A program made the translations under genes and the position numbers. From assembly GCF_900411315.1 (NCBI RefSeq), contig NZ_LS990887.1, positions 649,662 through 713,661 on the forward strand: a DNA stretch of 64,000 nucleotides, written 5' to 3'. This DNA is from Corynebacterium senegalense (GTDB taxonomy: Bacteria > Actinomycetota > Actinomycetes > Mycobacteriales > Mycobacteriaceae). Of this stretch, positions 1-9,734 are shown piece by piece. The notes below the pieces were generated by a model. It made no database searches, was not told the DNA's origin, and saw only the letters and a list, made by a program, of their open reading frames with translations. Numbering within the stretch: position 1 is the first letter of the stretch; every line of letters begins with the position of its first letter.

Positions 1-892
1 CGCCGGCGGCGTGTTCGCCGGGATCGGCACCGCCGCGGGCCTCGCGGTCACGCTGACGGTGGTGCTGGTGCTGACGTTTTTCTTCCTCAAGGACGGCCAT
101 CGCTTCCTTCCCTGGCTGCGCTCGGCCACCGGCGGGCGCACGGGTCTGCACGCCACGGAGCTGCTCACCCGCGCGTGGAACACCCTGTCCGGCTTCATCC
201 GCGCCCAGGCGCTCGTTTCGCTTGTCGACGCCATCTTCATCGGCCTGGGCATCGCCATCGTCGGGGTGCCCATGGCGTTCACCCTCGCCGTGATTACCTT
301 CTTCGCCGGCTTCATCCCCATCGTCGGCGCGGTCGTCGCCGGCACCCTGGCGGTGCTGGTCGCGCTCGTCTCCCTCGGCTTCACCAAGGCGCTGATCGTC
401 TTCGCCATCGTCATCGCCGTGCAGCAGCTGGAGGGCAACGTGCTCTCCCCGATCCTGCAGTCGCGCGCGATGAACCTGCACCCCGTGGTGGTGCTCGTCT
501 CGGTCACCGTCGGCGGCGGCCTGTTCGGCCTGGTCGGCGCGTTCCTCGCGGTCCCCGCCGCGGCGATGGTCGCCGTCACCTACCGCTACCTGCTGGACAT
601 GGTCCGGCTGCACGCGGGCGAGAAGAAGGCGGCGGAGCTGACCTTTTCCACGCCGGAGGGCCGGGCGATCGCGGAGCTGGAGGAGCGCGAGTCGGTCTAC
701 GAGCGCAAGGAGTGGCGCGGCGACCGCGACTGGGCCCCGGCGCCCGTCCCCAGCGACGACACTCCCCCCTCCCGCACGTCCGGGGCGAGCCGCGGGTGGC
801 AGCGCCTCAAGGAGAGCGAGAGGCTGCGCCGGCTGGCCCGCCCGCAGCGCATCGTGCGCATGTTCGATAAACGGGACGGCCTCGACGCGTGA
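1..892 (+). CDS. AI-2E family transporter, 5' end outside window
   Basis: This is the C-terminal part (about 296 residues visible) of a polytopic membrane protein of the AI-2E/PerM exporter family. The visible part has several hydrophobic helices and the conserved late segment GNVLSPILQSRAM followed by HPVVVLVSVTVGGGLFGLVGAFLAVP spread over two helices, which is diagnostic. A charged cytoplasmic tail of about 90 residues ends it. The substrate of most family members is unknown, and the autoinducer-2 name is not evidence of quorum sensing here. The stop codon overlaps possible upstream starts of rmuC (TGATG at 890-894), so the two genes are probably co-transcribed. The start lies left of base 1. 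Confidence 0.85.
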   Translation, partial: AGGVFAGIGTAAGLAVTLTVVLVLTFFFLKDGHRFLPWLRSATGGRTGLHATELLTRAWNTLSGFIRAQALVSLVDAIFIGLGIAIVGVPMAFTLAVITFFAGFIPIVGAVVAGTLAVLVALVSLGFTKALIVFAIVIAVQQLEGNVLSPILQSRAMNLHPVVVLVSVTVGGGLFGLVGAFLAVPAAAMVAVTYRYLLDMVRLHAGEKKAAELTFSTPEGRAIAELEERESVYERKEWRGDRDWAPAPVPSDDTPPSRTSGASRGWQRLKESERLRRLARPQRIVRMFDKRDGLDA

Positions 893-921
893 TGTCCGGC
901 GGGTGTGGCACACTGCTGGCC

Positions 922-1959
922 ATGTCCACCGTCGCCACTCTCACCGTGTTCATCCTCGGCCTCGCGCTGGGGGCCGCCGCTGCCTGGCTGGCGCTGCGCG
1001 GCCGGCCCGCGGCGGCTCCCCCGCCGGACACCGCCCCGATCACCCGGGCCCTGGAGCGCCTCGCCGGCCAGCTCGATGACATGGACGAGGACCGCGCCGT
1101 CGCCTACTCCGCCCTGGCCAGCCAGGTCCAGGCCATCACCCGCACCTCGGCGCGGCTGACGGACCGCACCGACCAGCTCATCTCGGCCCTGCGCTCGCCG
1201 CAGACGCGCGGCCGCTGGGGCGAGATCCAGCTGCAGCGCGTGGTCGAGCTCGGGGGCATGGTCGAGCACTGCGACTTCGACACGCAGGCCACCACGCTTA
1301 TCGACGGCACACGCGTCCGCCCGGACATGGTCATCCGCCTCTCCGGCGGCCGCGCCATCGTCGTCGACGCGAAGGTACCGTTCTCCTCCTACCTGGAAGC
1401 CCTCAACACCGACGACCCGGAGGAGAAGCAGGCCTACCTGCGCCGCCACGCCCACCTGCTGCGCCAGCACGTCGACACGCTCTCCGCCAAACCCTACGTG
1501 GAGGCCTTCCAGCCCACGCCCGAGTTCGTGGTCATGTTCGTCCCCGCCGACCCCTTCCTCGACGCCGGCCTGGCGCTGGACCCCGAGCTGCTCGACTACG
1601 CCTTCTCCCGCGACGTCGTCCTCGCCACGCCCACCAGCCTGTTCGCCCTGCTGCGCACCGTCGCCCTCGGCTGGCGCCACGAGGCGATGAACGACAAAGC
1701 GAAGGAAATCCAGCGCCTCGGCGCGGAGCTCTACCAGCGCCTGGCCACCATGGGCGAGCACTACAACCGCCTCGGCGCCTCGCTGGAGAAGGCGGTCGAA
1801 TCCTTCAACGCCACCCTCGCGTCGCTGGACTCGCGCGTGATGGTCACCGCCCGCCGGCTCGACGAGATGGGCGTGCCCGCCCGCACCACCCGCGGGCGCC
1901 TGCCGGAAACACCCCGCGTTACCGCGGCGCCGCGCCACGCCGCGGACCCGGAAAGGTAG
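922..1959 (+). CDS. rmuC: RmuC family DNA recombination protein
   Basis: A 345-residue RmuC-type protein with one N-terminal membrane helix (about residues 5-30), a short coiled region, and the conserved nuclease-like core: SPQTRGRWGEIQLQRVVELGGM, then RPDMVIRLSGGRAIVVDAKVPFSSY and the later FVPADPFLDAGL and FALLRTVALGWRHE. RmuC limits inverted-repeat rearrangements, and the family has a restriction-endonuclease-like fold. I chose ATG 922 because it places the membrane helix at the N-terminus. An in-frame GTG/ATG at 889/892, overlapping the upstream stop, is an alternative that would allow translational coupling. A DUF6542 gene follows 11 bases later. Confidence 0.88.
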   Translation: MSTVATLTVFILGLALGAAAAWLALRGRPAAAPPPDTAPITRALERLAGQLDDMDEDRAVAYSALASQVQAITRTSARLTDRTDQLISALRSPQTRGRWGEIQLQRVVELGGMVEHCDFDTQATTLIDGTRVRPDMVIRLSGGRAIVVDAKVPFSSYLEALNTDDPEEKQAYLRRHAHLLRQHVDTLSAKPYVEAFQPTPEFVVMFVPADPFLDAGLALDPELLDYAFSRDVVLATPTSLFALLRTVALGWRHEAMNDKAKEIQRLGAELYQRLATMGEHYNRLGASLEKAVESFNATLASLDSRVMVTARRLDEMGVPARTTRGRLPETPRVTAAPRHAADPER

Positions 1960-1970
1960 AATGACCCTCC

Positions 1971-2603
1971 GTGTCACACCTGTCCCCCCGATCCTCCCAC
2001 GCTCAGCGCGCGACGTTCGTCGGGCTTCCCACCGGATCCGGTATCGCCATCATCTTCGCCGCCCTCTTCACGGGAGTGCTGCTCTCCGTCTACGGCGGGC
2101 TGATCGGCTGGCCCTTCCTCGCACTCTTCGCCGCGGCGACGCTCCTGGTGACCACCCTGGTCAACCCCAAGGGCCTCTACCTCACAGTGGCGAGCGCGCC
2201 GATCCTCTTCGTCCTCGGCCTCCTCGTCGCGGGCTGGTTCATCGCGCGCGGCAACGCGACAACAGAGGGCCCGGGCGTGTCCAAGGCCTCGGTGCTGGCC
2301 ATCATTTACCCCACGGTGGAGTACTTCCCCGTCCTCGCGGCCGTGACGGCGGGTTCCCTGGCGATCGCTTTCCTGCGCATCGCGCTGATCAAGCGGCAGA
2401 ACGCCGCACTCGAGCGAAGGGACCGTCGCGAGCGCACCCGCGCCGCGGCGAGCAACCGGCGGACGAACCGCCAGAGCAGGCGGGCCCGCGAGCGCACCAA
2501 CACCGTCACGGTGGAGGAGCTGCTGCGGCGCCGCAACGAAACGGGCGCGCAGCGCACGCGCCGCCCCCGCCGCTCGCTCGGCGACGACCTGTACAGCGAA
2601 TAG
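1971..2603 (+). CDS. DUF6542 family membrane protein
   Basis: A 210-residue protein with a GTG start. The N-terminal two thirds contains four hydrophobic segments (roughly residues 24-45, 47-65, 78-95 and 120-145). The C-terminal about 65 residues are extremely Arg-rich and hydrophilic, ending in RSLGDDLYSE. This layout fits the actinobacterial DUF6542 family, whose function is not known. It lies 11 bases after rmuC and converges on ispH. The basic tail would be cytoplasmic and could contact nucleic acid or lipid head groups, but that is only a guess. Confidence 0.75.
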   Translation: MSHLSPRSSHAQRATFVGLPTGSGIAIIFAALFTGVLLSVYGGLIGWPFLALFAAATLLVTTLVNPKGLYLTVASAPILFVLGLLVAGWFIARGNATTEGPGVSKASVLAIIYPTVEYFPVLAAVTAGSLAIAFLRIALIKRQNAALERRDRRERTRAAASNRRTNRQSRRARERTNTVTVEELLRRRNETGAQRTRRPRRSLGDDLYSE

Positions 2604-2620
2604 GCCGGGCGGCCGCCGCC

Positions 2621-3574
2621 CTAGGTGCGCGCCGGACGCAGGTCGCGCGGCAGGGCGAAGGTGATCGTCTCGGTCGTGGTGGTCACCTCGTCGACATCGG
2701 TGAAGCCGCGCTCCGCGAGCGCCTCCACCACCTCGCGCACGAGGATCTCGGGAACCGAGGCGCCCGAGGTGATGCCCACGGTGCTCACGCCCTCGAGCCA
2801 CGCCTCGTCGATCTGGTGGGCGTAGTCGATCAGGTGGGCGTCATCCGCGCCCGCCTCCAGGGCGACCTCGACGAGGCGCTTGGAGTTGGAGGAGTTCTGG
2901 GAGCCGACCACGATCATCAGCTCCACCTGCGGCGCGATCGCCTTGACCGCCACCTGGCGGTTCTGGGTGGCGTAGCAGATGTCGTCGCTGGGCGGGTTCT
3001 CCAGGTTCGGGTAGCGCTTGTGCAGCTTGTTGACGATCTCCATGGTCTCGTCCACCGACAGCGTCGTCTGCGAGAGCCAGACCAGCTTCTGGTCCACGGG
3101 GAAATCGGGCAGGCGGTCCACGCCGTCCACCCCGTCGACGAGGTGGGTCACCTCGGGGGCCTCGCCCGCGGTGCCCTCGACCTCCTCGTGGCCCTCATGG
3201 CCGACGAGCAGGATGTGGTAGCCGTCGCGGGCGAAGCGCTTCGCCTCGTTGTGCACCTTGGTCACCAGGGGGCACGTCGCGTCGAGGGTGAGCAGGTTGC
3301 GCTGCACGGCGGAGTCGCGCACCGCCGGCGAGATGCCGTGCGCGGAGAACACGAGGTGGGCACCCTCCGGGACCTCGTCGGTCTCCTCGACGAAGATGAC
3401 GCCGCGTTCCTTCAGCGTCTCCACGACGTACTTGTTGTGCACGATCTCCTTGCGCACGTAGACGGGCGCGCCGTATTTCTCCAGGGCTTTTTCCACGGTC
3501 TCGACCGCGCGATCCACCCCGGCGCAGTAGCCGCGCGGGGCGGCGAGAAGAACTTTTTTACCCTGATCAGTCAT
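2621..3574 (-). CDS. ispH: 4-hydroxy-3-methylbut-2-enyl diphosphate reductase
   Basis: A 317-residue IspH/LytB, the last enzyme of the MEP pathway, reducing HMBPP to IPP and DMAPP with a [4Fe-4S] cluster. The three cluster cysteines are visible at about residues 17 ([14 protein letters not shown]), 101 ([12 protein letters not shown]) and 200 ([11 protein letters not shown]). The active-site neighbourhood WLSQTTLS is also present. The length is usual for the family. It supplies the isoprenoid precursors used by the carotenoid genes and the Z-prenyl synthase elsewhere in the window. It is divergent from xseA, with about 100 bases between the start codons, as in other corynebacteria and mycobacteria. 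Confidence 0.97.
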   Translation of the reverse strand: MTDQGKKVLLAAPRGYCAGVDRAVETVEKALEKYGAPVYVRKEIVHNKYVVETLKERGVIFVEETDEVPEGAHLVFSAHGISPAVRDSAVQRNLLTLDATCPLVTKVHNEAKRFARDGYHILLVGHEGHEEVEGTAGEAPEVTHLVDGVDGVDRLPDFPVDQKLVWLSQTTLSVDETMEIVNKLHKRYPNLENPPSDDICYATQNRQVAVKAIAPQVELMIVVGSQNSSNSKRLVEVALEAGADDAHLIDYAHQIDEAWLEGVSTVGITSGASVPEILVREVVEALAERGFTDVDEVTTTTETITFALPRDLRPART

Positions 3575-3678
3575 GGAACCAAGGGTATCGAATCGCCGTC
3601 TAAAAGGATAGGCAGCACTATGCTGGGGATGTTTGCTGCGGCAACCCCGGCTGTTTCAGAAAGGGCAGGCATTATTCC

Positions 3679-4935
3679 GTGACTCAATCGCAGGGCTCCG
3701 CGCCGGCCAGCACCCCGGAGGCGCCGTGGGCGGTGTCGAAACTCAACCAGTCGGTCAAGAGCTGGATCGAGAAGCTGGGCTGGCTCTGGGTGGAGGGCCA
3801 GCTCACGCAGGTCAACATGAAGCCGACGTGGAAGTTGTCCTACCTCACGCTGCGCGACACGCAGGAGCAGGTCAGCGTCCAGCTCACCGCCAGCACCTCC
3901 CTGCTGCGCTCGATGCCGACGCCGCTCAAGGACGGCGACCGAGTGGTCATCCACGGCAAGCCCGCCTTCTACGCCGGCCGCGGGACGTTTTCCATGTGGG
4001 TGACCGACATCCGCCACGTCGGCGTCGGCGAGCTGCTCGCCCGCATCGAGCGGCTGCGCGCGCAGCTCGCGGCGGAGGGGCTGTTCGACCCCTCCCGCAA
4101 GAAGCCCCTGCCCTACCTTCCCCGCACCGTCGGTCTCATCACCGGCAAGGGCTCCGCCGCCGAGCGCGACGTGCTCTCGGTGGCGCAGCAGCGCTGGCCT
4201 GCGGTGCGCTTCGCGGTGCGCAACACCGCGGTGCAGGGCGCGAACGCGGTGCCCGAGGTCATCGCCGCGCTCCAGGAGCTGGACTCCGACCCGCTTGTCG
4301 ACGTCATCATTATCGCGCGGGGCGGCGGCAGCGTCGAAGACCTCCTGCCCTTCTCGGAGGAGGCCCTGCAGCGCGCCGTCGCGGCGGCCACCACTCCCGT
4401 CGTTTCGGCGATCGGCCACGAGCCGGACAACCCGGTGTTGGACAATGTGGCGGACCTGCGCGCCGCGACCCCCACCGACGCCGCCAAGCGCGTCGTGCCC
4501 GACGTGGCCCAGGAGTACGCGCTCGTGGAGGAGGCCCGCTCGCGCATGAACGCGGCCTTGCGCGGCTGGGTGGAGCGCGAACGCGCCGCCGTCCGCGCGG
4601 TGCGCTCGCGCCCGGTGCTGGCCAACCCCCTGACCCCGATCGAGAGGCGCCGGGAGGAGATCCAGCGGGCCGCCTCCATGATCCGCCGCGACGTGACCTA
4701 CCTGCTGGGCCGGGAGCGCTCCGCCGTCGACGGGCTGCGCGCCCGCGTCTCCGCGCTCGGTCCCTCGGCCACGCTCGCGCGCGGCTACGCGGTGGTCCAG
4801 GTGCTGCCGCGCGACGGCAGCGGACCCGAGGTGGTCACGTCCATCGAGCAGTCCCCGCCCGGCTCGCAGCTGCGCGTCCGCGTGGGCGACGGATCGATCA
4901 CCGCGGCCGCGATGGGCACCACGCCCGCCGACTAA
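3679..4935 (+). CDS. xseA: Exodeoxyribonuclease VII large subunit
   Basis: A 418-residue XseA, the catalytic subunit of exonuclease VII, which degrades single-stranded DNA from both ends. The N-terminal OB-fold (about residues 20-115) includes [14 protein letters not shown]. The catalytic domain shows the family signatures [30 protein letters not shown] and [27 protein letters not shown], followed by a helical region and a short C-terminal domain. The start is GTG. A plausible -10 (TATGCT near 3618) lies upstream. xseB begins 33 bases after its stop, so the two form an operon. Confidence 0.97.
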   Translation: MTQSQGSAPASTPEAPWAVSKLNQSVKSWIEKLGWLWVEGQLTQVNMKPTWKLSYLTLRDTQEQVSVQLTASTSLLRSMPTPLKDGDRVVIHGKPAFYAGRGTFSMWVTDIRHVGVGELLARIERLRAQLAAEGLFDPSRKKPLPYLPRTVGLITGKGSAAERDVLSVAQQRWPAVRFAVRNTAVQGANAVPEVIAALQELDSDPLVDVIIIARGGGSVEDLLPFSEEALQRAVAAATTPVVSAIGHEPDNPVLDNVADLRAATPTDAAKRVVPDVAQEYALVEEARSRMNAALRGWVERERAAVRAVRSRPVLANPLTPIERRREEIQRAASMIRRDVTYLLGRERSAVDGLRARVSALGPSATLARGYAVVQVLPRDGSGPEVVTSIEQSPPGSQLRVRVGDGSITAAAMGTTPAD

Positions 4936-4968
4936 CCCACCAGACGACACCCAACGGGAGCGAAAAGC

Positions 4969-5238
4969 ATGAGCGAGAACACCTTCGGAAGCGGACGCGG
5001 CGGCGACAGCGCCCTGCCGGATCCGTCCACCCTGACCTACGAGCAGGCCCGCGACGAGCTCGTAGAGACGGTCAAGATCCTCGAGCTGGGCCAGATGAGC
5101 CTGGACGAGTCCCTCGCCTACTGGGAGCGCGGCGAGGCGCTGGCCAAGCGCTGCGAGGTGCTTCTCGACGGCGCCGCCAAGCGCGTCGAAGAGACCATCG
5201 GCGAGGCCGCGCCGGAGTCGGACACCGCCGCGGACTAG
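4969..5238 (+). CDS. xseB: Exodeoxyribonuclease VII small subunit
   Basis: An 89-residue XseB, the small helical subunit that binds XseA in multiple copies. The conserved core [20 protein letters not shown] followed by [24 protein letters not shown] spans about residues 22-72. An Asp/Glu-rich tail follows. It sits directly downstream of xseA, with a purine-rich ribosome-binding site (GGGAGCGAAAAGC) before ATG 4969. Its last four bases overlap the end of the convergent DUF4245 gene. Confidence 0.95.
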   Translation: MSENTFGSGRGGDSALPDPSTLTYEQARDELVETVKILELGQMSLDESLAYWERGEALAKRCEVLLDGAAKRVEETIGEAAPESDTAAD

Positions 5239-5807
5239 CCGCGGGCGATCGGCGCCGTCTCCAGCGTGCGGGCGATCACGGCGCTGTGCTCCTCGTCCGA
5301 GCCAGCCCCGGTGATTAGCAAGCGGACGTCGCCGGCGTCGACGGCCCAGACGTCGCGCACCTCGGCGTCCCCGGAACTGTAGACGCGGGCCTCGGTGCCG
5401 CCGACGTCGACGGAGCGCTCGAAGGAGCGGGGTGAGGAGTCGGCGCCCGCGATGGCGTCGTCAAGCGCTGCCCCCGTCTGCGTGAGCTGGATGTAGCCCT
5501 GCTCCGGGGTGACCCACCCGACGACGGGGGCGGGCGCGCCGCCGATCACCGAGCGGCGCGCGGAGTTCGTCGTCCACCCCTCGGGCATCTCCGGGTAGCG
5601 CACCGGGAAGTCGACGGCGCGGGCCTCGAGGTCGAGGAAGGCCTTCGCGTCGACCTTCTGCACCGGTCCGTCCTCGGGGGCGCCGGGGTTGAAGGAGCAC
5701 ATGCCGGTGAAACCGACGACGACGAGCATCGCGACGACGATGATCGCCACGTTGATCATCATGTCCCGGCCGTCCTGGAAAATGCGGGGTTTATTCTCGC
5801 CTGCCAC
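5235..5807 (-). CDS. DUF4245 family membrane-anchored protein
   Basis: About 190 residues: a short N-terminal cytoplasmic stretch, one membrane helix ([21 protein letters not shown], about residues 16-36), then an extracellular domain containing [16 protein letters not shown] and [14 protein letters not shown]. This matches the actinobacterial DUF4245 family, of unknown function, which usually neighbours glpX and the xse genes in mycobacteria and corynebacteria. The start is probably GTG 5807, which lies 7 bases after a CATACT -10 on the minus strand (leaderless). GTG 5813 in the same frame is the alternative. It converges on xseB with a 4-base overlap. Confidence 0.78.
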   Translation of the reverse strand: MAGENKPRIFQDGRDMMINVAIIVVAMLVVVGFTGMCSFNPGAPEDGPVQKVDAKAFLDLEARAVDFPVRYPEMPEGWTTNSARRSVIGGAPAPVVGWVTPEQGYIQLTQTGAALDDAIAGADSSPRSFERSVDVGGTEARVYSSGDAEVRDVWAVDAGDVRLLITGAGSDEEHSAVIARTLETAPIARG

Positions 5808-5973
5808 GCGCACCAGTATGGCACGCCCCGCCTCCCACCCCCGTTAGTAGGTGGGGCCAGCGAATCCGGGTCCCCGAAGGTGGAAGAATGGAGTCAAGCG
5901 GGTGCCCGCAGGCACCCCCGCGCCGCCCGCGCGGCGTGCAACGAACTTTTTACAGCTCAGGAGGCTGCCTTCG

Positions 5974-6984
5974 ATGACGGAAAAGTCTACGGAGTACCCG
6001 GATCGTAACCTCGCGATGGAACTGGTGCGCGTCACAGAGGCCGCCGCGCTCGCTTCCGGCCGCTGGGTCGGGCGCGGGATGAAGGAGTCCGGCGACGGCG
6101 CGGCCGTCGACGCGATGCGCAAGATGATCAACTCCGTCAACATGGACGGCATCATCGTGATCGGCGAGGGCGAGAAGGACGAGGCCCCGATGCTGTTCAA
6201 CGGCGAGAACGTGGGCAACGGCACCGGCGCCCAGGTCGACATCGCCGTGGACCCCGTCGACGGCACCACCCTGATGGCCGAGGGCCGCCCGAACGCCATC
6301 TCGGTCATCGCCGCCGCCGACCGCGGCACGATGTTCAACCCGAAGGACGCGTTCTACATGAACAAGATCGCCGTCGGCGCCGAGGCCGCCGGCAGCATCG
6401 ACATCACCGCGTCCGTCGAACACAACATCAAGGCCGTGGCCAAGGCGAAGGGCGTCAAGCCCGCCGACGTCACCGTCGTCGTCCTCGACCGCCCGCGCCA
6501 CGAGCAGCTGGTGCGCGAGATCCGCGAGGCCGGCGCGAAGGTGCGCTTCATCGCCGACGGCGACGTCGCCGGCGCGATCGCCGCCGCCCAGGACACCAAC
6601 TCCATCGACATCGCGATGGGCATCGGCGGCACCCCCGAGGGCGTCATCACCGCCTGCGCCATGAAGTGCCTCGGCGGCGAGATCCAGGGCCAGCTCGCCC
6701 CCCAGTCCGACGCCGAGCGCGAGGCCGTCCTCGCCGCCGGCCACGACCTCGACCGTGTCCTCGGGCTCAACGACCTCGTCTCCTCCGACAACTGCTACTT
6801 CGCCGCCACCGGCGTGACCAACGGCGACATGCTGCGCGGTGTGTCCTACCGCAAGACCGGGGCCACCACCCGCTCGCTGGTCATGCGCGCCCGCTCCGGC
6901 ACCGTCCGCTACATCGAGTCCATCCACCAGCTGGCCAAGCTGCAGTCCTACTCGGTGATCGACTACTCCGACCCGACGGACTAG
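5974..6984 (+). CDS. glpX: Fructose-1,6-bisphosphatase class II
   Basis: A 336-residue GlpX-type phosphatase that hydrolyses fructose 1,6-bisphosphate in gluconeogenesis. The metal-binding signature [15 protein letters not shown] is present, along with [20 protein letters not shown] before it and [20 protein letters not shown] later. The ATG at 5974 is preceded by a strong ribosome-binding site (CAGGAGG, 5958-5964). A longer in-frame extension to 5851 lacks family similarity and is rejected. This is the main FBPase of actinobacteria. fumC follows after 107 bases with its own promoter. Confidence 0.96.
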   Translation: MTEKSTEYPDRNLAMELVRVTEAAALASGRWVGRGMKESGDGAAVDAMRKMINSVNMDGIIVIGEGEKDEAPMLFNGENVGNGTGAQVDIAVDPVDGTTLMAEGRPNAISVIAAADRGTMFNPKDAFYMNKIAVGAEAAGSIDITASVEHNIKAVAKAKGVKPADVTVVVLDRPRHEQLVREIREAGAKVRFIADGDVAGAIAAAQDTNSIDIAMGIGGTPEGVITACAMKCLGGEIQGQLAPQSDAEREAVLAAGHDLDRVLGLNDLVSSDNCYFAATGVTNGDMLRGVSYRKTGATTRSLVMRARSGTVRYIESIHQLAKLQSYSVIDYSDPTD

Positions 6985-7015
6985 GAACCGAGGGCGCCAC
7001 TCTGTCGGCCCCGCT

Positions 7016-7090
7016 GCCCCGCCGCACCGCGACGGGGCATAATCAATACCCGAACCGCTTCCGGACATTTACACGCAAAGGAAAGACATT
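7016..7090 (+). promoter_or_regulatory. fumC upstream region: GC hairpin, -10 and RBS
   Basis: GCCCCG (7016-7021) can pair with CGGGGC (7033-7038) and may end glpX transcription. It runs directly into CATAAT (7038-7043), a good -10 hexamer, giving fumC a leader of about 40 bases. AAAGGAAAG (7077-7085) is the ribosome-binding site for ATG 7092. No convincing -35 is visible, which is normal for corynebacterial promoters. Confidence 0.5.
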
Positions 7091-7091
7091 C

Positions 7092-8492
7092 ATGGCTGAT
7101 CAGGAATACCGCATCGAGCACGACACGATGGGCGAGGTCAAGGTGCCCGTCGACGCCCTGTGGCGCGCCCAGACCCAGCGCGCGGTGGAGAACTTCCCCA
7201 TCTCCTTCCGCCCCCTGGAGTCCCAGCAAATCCGCGCCCTCGGTCTGCTCAAGGCTGCCTGCGCGCAGGTGAACAAGGATCTGGGCAAGCTCGACGCCGA
7301 GAAGGCGGACGCCATCATCGCCGCGGCGAAGGAGATCGCCGACGGCAAGCACGACGACCAGTTCCCCATCGACGTCTTCCAGACCGGCTCCGGCACCTCC
7401 TCCAACATGAACACCAACGAGGTCATCGCGTCCATCGCGAAGGCCAACGGCGTCGAGGTCCACCCGAACGACGACGTCAACATGGGCCAGTCCTCCAACG
7501 ACACCTTCCCGACGGCCACCCACGTCGCCGCCACCGAGGCCGCCGCCACCGACCTCATCCCGGCCCTGAAGGTCCTGCACGAGTCCCTGTCCAAGAAGGC
7601 CACCGAGTGGCACGAGGTGGTCAAGTCCGGCCGCACCCACCTGATGGACGCCACCCCGGTCACCCTCGGCCAGGAGTTCTCCGGCTACGCCCGCCAGATC
7701 GAGCTGGGCATCCAGCGCGTCGAGGGCGTGCTGGCCCGCCTGGGCGAGCTGCCCATCGGCGGCACCGCCGTGGGCACCGGCATCAACACCCCGGCCGAGT
7801 TCGGCGGCAAGGTGACCGAGGAGCTGGTCAAGCTCACCGGCATCGAGCACCTTTCCGAGGCGGCGAACCACTTCGAGGCGCAGGCCAACCGCGACGGCCT
7901 GGTCGAGTTCTCCGGCGCGATGCGCTCCGTGGCGGTGTCCCTGTACAAGATCGCCAACGACATCCGCCTCATGGGCTCCGGCCCGCTCGCCGGCTTCGGC
8001 GAGATCCACCTGCCGGACCTGCAGCCGGGCTCCTCCATCATGCCGGGCAAGGTCAACCCGGTGCTGTGCGAGACCGCCACCCAGGTCTCCGCCCAGGTCA
8101 TCGGCAACGACGCCGCCGTGGCGTTCGCTGGCACCCAGGGCCAGTTCGAGCTGAACGTGTTCATCCCCGTGATGGCCCGCAACGTGCTCGAGTCCTCCCG
8201 CCTGCTGGCCAACACCGCCCGCCAGTTCGCCACCCGCCTCGTCGACGGCATCGAGCCGAACGTCGAGCGCATGAAGGAGCTGGCCGAGTCCTCCCCGTCC
8301 ATCGTGACCCCGCTGAACTCCGCGATCGGCTACGAGGCCGCGGCCAAGGTGGCCAAGACCGCGCTCGCCGAGGGCAAGACGATCCGCCAGACGGTCATCG
8401 ACCTCGGCTTCGTCGACGGCGAGAAGCTCACCGAGGAGGAGCTGGACCGCCGCCTCGACGTCCTGAGCATGGCCAACACCGACCGCAACTAA
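7092..8492 (+). CDS. fumC: Fumarate hydratase class II
   Basis: A 466-residue class II fumarase, interconverting fumarate and malate in the TCA cycle in the cytoplasm. The family signature [11 protein letters not shown] is present at about residue 317, together with the [14 protein letters not shown] motif near residue 100 and [21 protein letters not shown] in the middle. It has the usual length and no disruptions. glpX-fumC adjacency is conserved in actinobacteria. A rho-independent terminator follows at 8511-8540. Confidence 0.98.
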   Translation: MADQEYRIEHDTMGEVKVPVDALWRAQTQRAVENFPISFRPLESQQIRALGLLKAACAQVNKDLGKLDAEKADAIIAAAKEIADGKHDDQFPIDVFQTGSGTSSNMNTNEVIASIAKANGVEVHPNDDVNMGQSSNDTFPTATHVAATEAAATDLIPALKVLHESLSKKATEWHEVVKSGRTHLMDATPVTLGQEFSGYARQIELGIQRVEGVLARLGELPIGGTAVGTGINTPAEFGGKVTEELVKLTGIEHLSEAANHFEAQANRDGLVEFSGAMRSVAVSLYKIANDIRLMGSGPLAGFGEIHLPDLQPGSSIMPGKVNPVLCETATQVSAQVIGNDAAVAFAGTQGQFELNVFIPVMARNVLESSRLLANTARQFATRLVDGIEPNVERMKELAESSPSIVTPLNSAIGYEAAAKVAKTALAEGKTIRQTVIDLGFVDGEKLTEEELDRRLDVLSMANTDRN

Positions 8493-8510
8493 GCGGCCTC
8501 GCTAAGATAA

Positions 8511-8541
8511 GCCCCCAATTCTTCACCGACTGGGGGTTTTC
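8511..8541 (+). terminator. Rho-independent terminator of fumC, overlapping the next gene's RBS
   Basis: CCCCCA (8512-8517) pairs with TGGGGG (8531-8536) around a 13-base loop, followed by TTTTC. The T run ends three bases before ATG 8544 of the next gene, so the 3' arm GGGGG is also the only candidate ribosome-binding site for that gene. Confidence 0.8.
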
Positions 8542-8543
8542 TC

Positions 8544-9062
8544 ATGGCCGATTCCTTTACCGAGCTGCGCGCCGCGGGCGGCTCCACGCGCCCGTGGACC
8601 GTCGGTGCCGTCGCCGTCCTCGTCGTCGCCTCCCTCGCCGCGCTGGCCGCGGCCGTCTGGACCCTGTCGCGCCCCGCCGATCAGCGCAGCGCCATCCCCC
8701 AGGTGGTCACGGTCACCGCCCAGCCCGGCACCCCGGCGGACGGCGGGGCGGGGCCGACGCCGGGCACCTACACCGGCTGGCTGTTCTCGGCGGGCCGGGC
8801 GGGCGAGTCCGGCTGGAACGCTGTGCTCACGCTGGCCCCGCGCAGCGCGACGCTGACCCACCTCAACGACGGCTGTACCGAGCTGCTGCGCCGCGGAGAA
8901 GACGGGCAGTGGTCGGCGCAGCCGCTGCAGAAGAAATGCCCCGCCGCCGGGGGCGCGTGGACCCTGGAGGAAGCGGAGCCGGGCGTCGTCGAGCTGCGTC
9001 GCGAGGACGGCGGAAACGCGCTGGTGGAGGGGTCGCTCTCGCTGGACGAAGGGCAGCAGTAG
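8544..9062 (+). CDS. Hypothetical single-pass membrane protein
   Basis: 172 residues. A cytoplasmic N-terminus of about 18 residues precedes one membrane helix (about residues 19-42, VGAVAVLVVASLAALAAAVWTL). A Pro/Gly linker follows, then an exported domain containing GTYTGWLFSAGRAGESGWNAVLTL and two cysteines (NDGCTELL and KKCPAAGG) that could form a disulphide. I do not recognise a family. Codon use is host-like, which supports a real gene. Its start sits immediately after the fumC terminator, so it is translated either by read-through or from an unrecognised leaderless start. Confidence 0.6.
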   Translation: MADSFTELRAAGGSTRPWTVGAVAVLVVASLAALAAAVWTLSRPADQRSAIPQVVTVTAQPGTPADGGAGPTPGTYTGWLFSAGRAGESGWNAVLTLAPRSATLTHLNDGCTELLRRGEDGQWSAQPLQKKCPAAGGAWTLEEAEPGVVELRREDGGNALVEGSLSLDEGQQ

Positions 9063-9070
9063 AGGCCCGA

Positions 9071-9113
9071 TTGGCAAATTGTTGCACTGGGTGTAATCTC
9101 GCACTCTGTGCAA
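9071..9113 (+). promoter_or_regulatory. Promoter and putative operator of the TetR/MFS operon
   Basis: TTGGCA (9071-9076) and TAATCT (9094-9099) are separated by 17 bases and form a -35/-10 pair. GTG 9108 lies 8 bases after the -10, so the mRNA is probably leaderless. TTGCAC (9082-9087) and GTGCAA (9108-9113) form an inverted repeat around the -10, as expected for autorepression by a TetR dimer. Confidence 0.6.
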
Positions 9114-9734
9114 AACGAATGCTGCGGATCACGCGAACGAAAGCGGCGCGAGACGCGGCGGCGCATAGTTGACAAGGCGATGGAGCTCGTCGAGGCCAAG
9201 GGCTTCGAAAACGTCACCGTCGAGGACATCTGCGAAGCCGCCGACATCTCCCGGCGCACCTTTTTCAACTACATGGACTCCAAGGACGAGGCCGTCCTGG
9301 GGTCCTTCCCCTTCGAACTGACCGACACCGCCCTCGAGGCGATCGCCACCACCCCCTCAGACAACGTCCTCGACCTCGTGTTCTCCAACATCGAGGTCGT
9401 GCCTGACGTGCTCAGCAGGGAGCTCCTGCTGCGCCGCCGCGCCATCCTCCGGCAGCACCCCCAGCTCGCCGGGGCGGCCTACGAGAGGAAGAGCGAGACA
9501 CTGACGCGGCTCGGGCGGGCCGTCGAGAAGCACCTGACCCTCTTCCCCGAGGACCGCAAGCTTGCCGACGCCCCCGTGAGCCTCGAGGTCAACGCCATCG
9601 TCAACTTCTTCTACGTCTCCGTGGCCATGTACCTCAGCAACCCGGACTTCCCCGCTCACGGGGGACCCGGAATCGAACCGCTGCGTACCGCCGCGCAGCT
9701 TCACACCGACCTGGCAAAGGAGCTTAAGTGGTAG
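9108..9734 (+). CDS. TetR/AcrR family transcriptional regulator
   Basis: 208 residues. The N-terminal TetR HTH domain (about residues 12-60) includes RETRRRIVDKAMELVEAKGFENVTVEDICEAADISRRTFFNYMDSK, split here over helix 1 and the recognition helix. The rest is a helical ligand-binding domain. GTG 9108 follows a -10 by 8 bases. Its 3' end overlaps the start of a DHA2 drug transporter by 7 bases (9728-9734), so the pair is an operon. The regulator probably represses the efflux pump and itself and is released by the pump substrate. That role is inferred from the arrangement. Confidence 0.88.
   Translation: MQNECCGSRERKRRETRRRIVDKAMELVEAKGFENVTVEDICEAADISRRTFFNYMDSKDEAVLGSFPFELTDTALEAIATTPSDNVLDLVFSNIEVVPDVLSRELLLRRRAILRQHPQLAGAAYERKSETLTRLGRAVEKHLTLFPEDRKLADAPVSLEVNAIVNFFYVSVAMYLSNPDFPAHGGPGIEPLRTAAQLHTDLAKELKW

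Noticed and set aside
3633..5318. A 561-codon Arg/Pro-rich frame across xseA-xseB
   Set aside because: It is an out-of-frame shadow of two well-recognised genes. Similar shadows (7160-9172, 37624-39003, 53318-54946) were rejected for the same reason.
5851..5973. GlpX N-terminal extension of 41 codons
   Set aside because: The extension is Pro/Arg-rich without family similarity, and the strong AGGAGG precedes ATG 5974.
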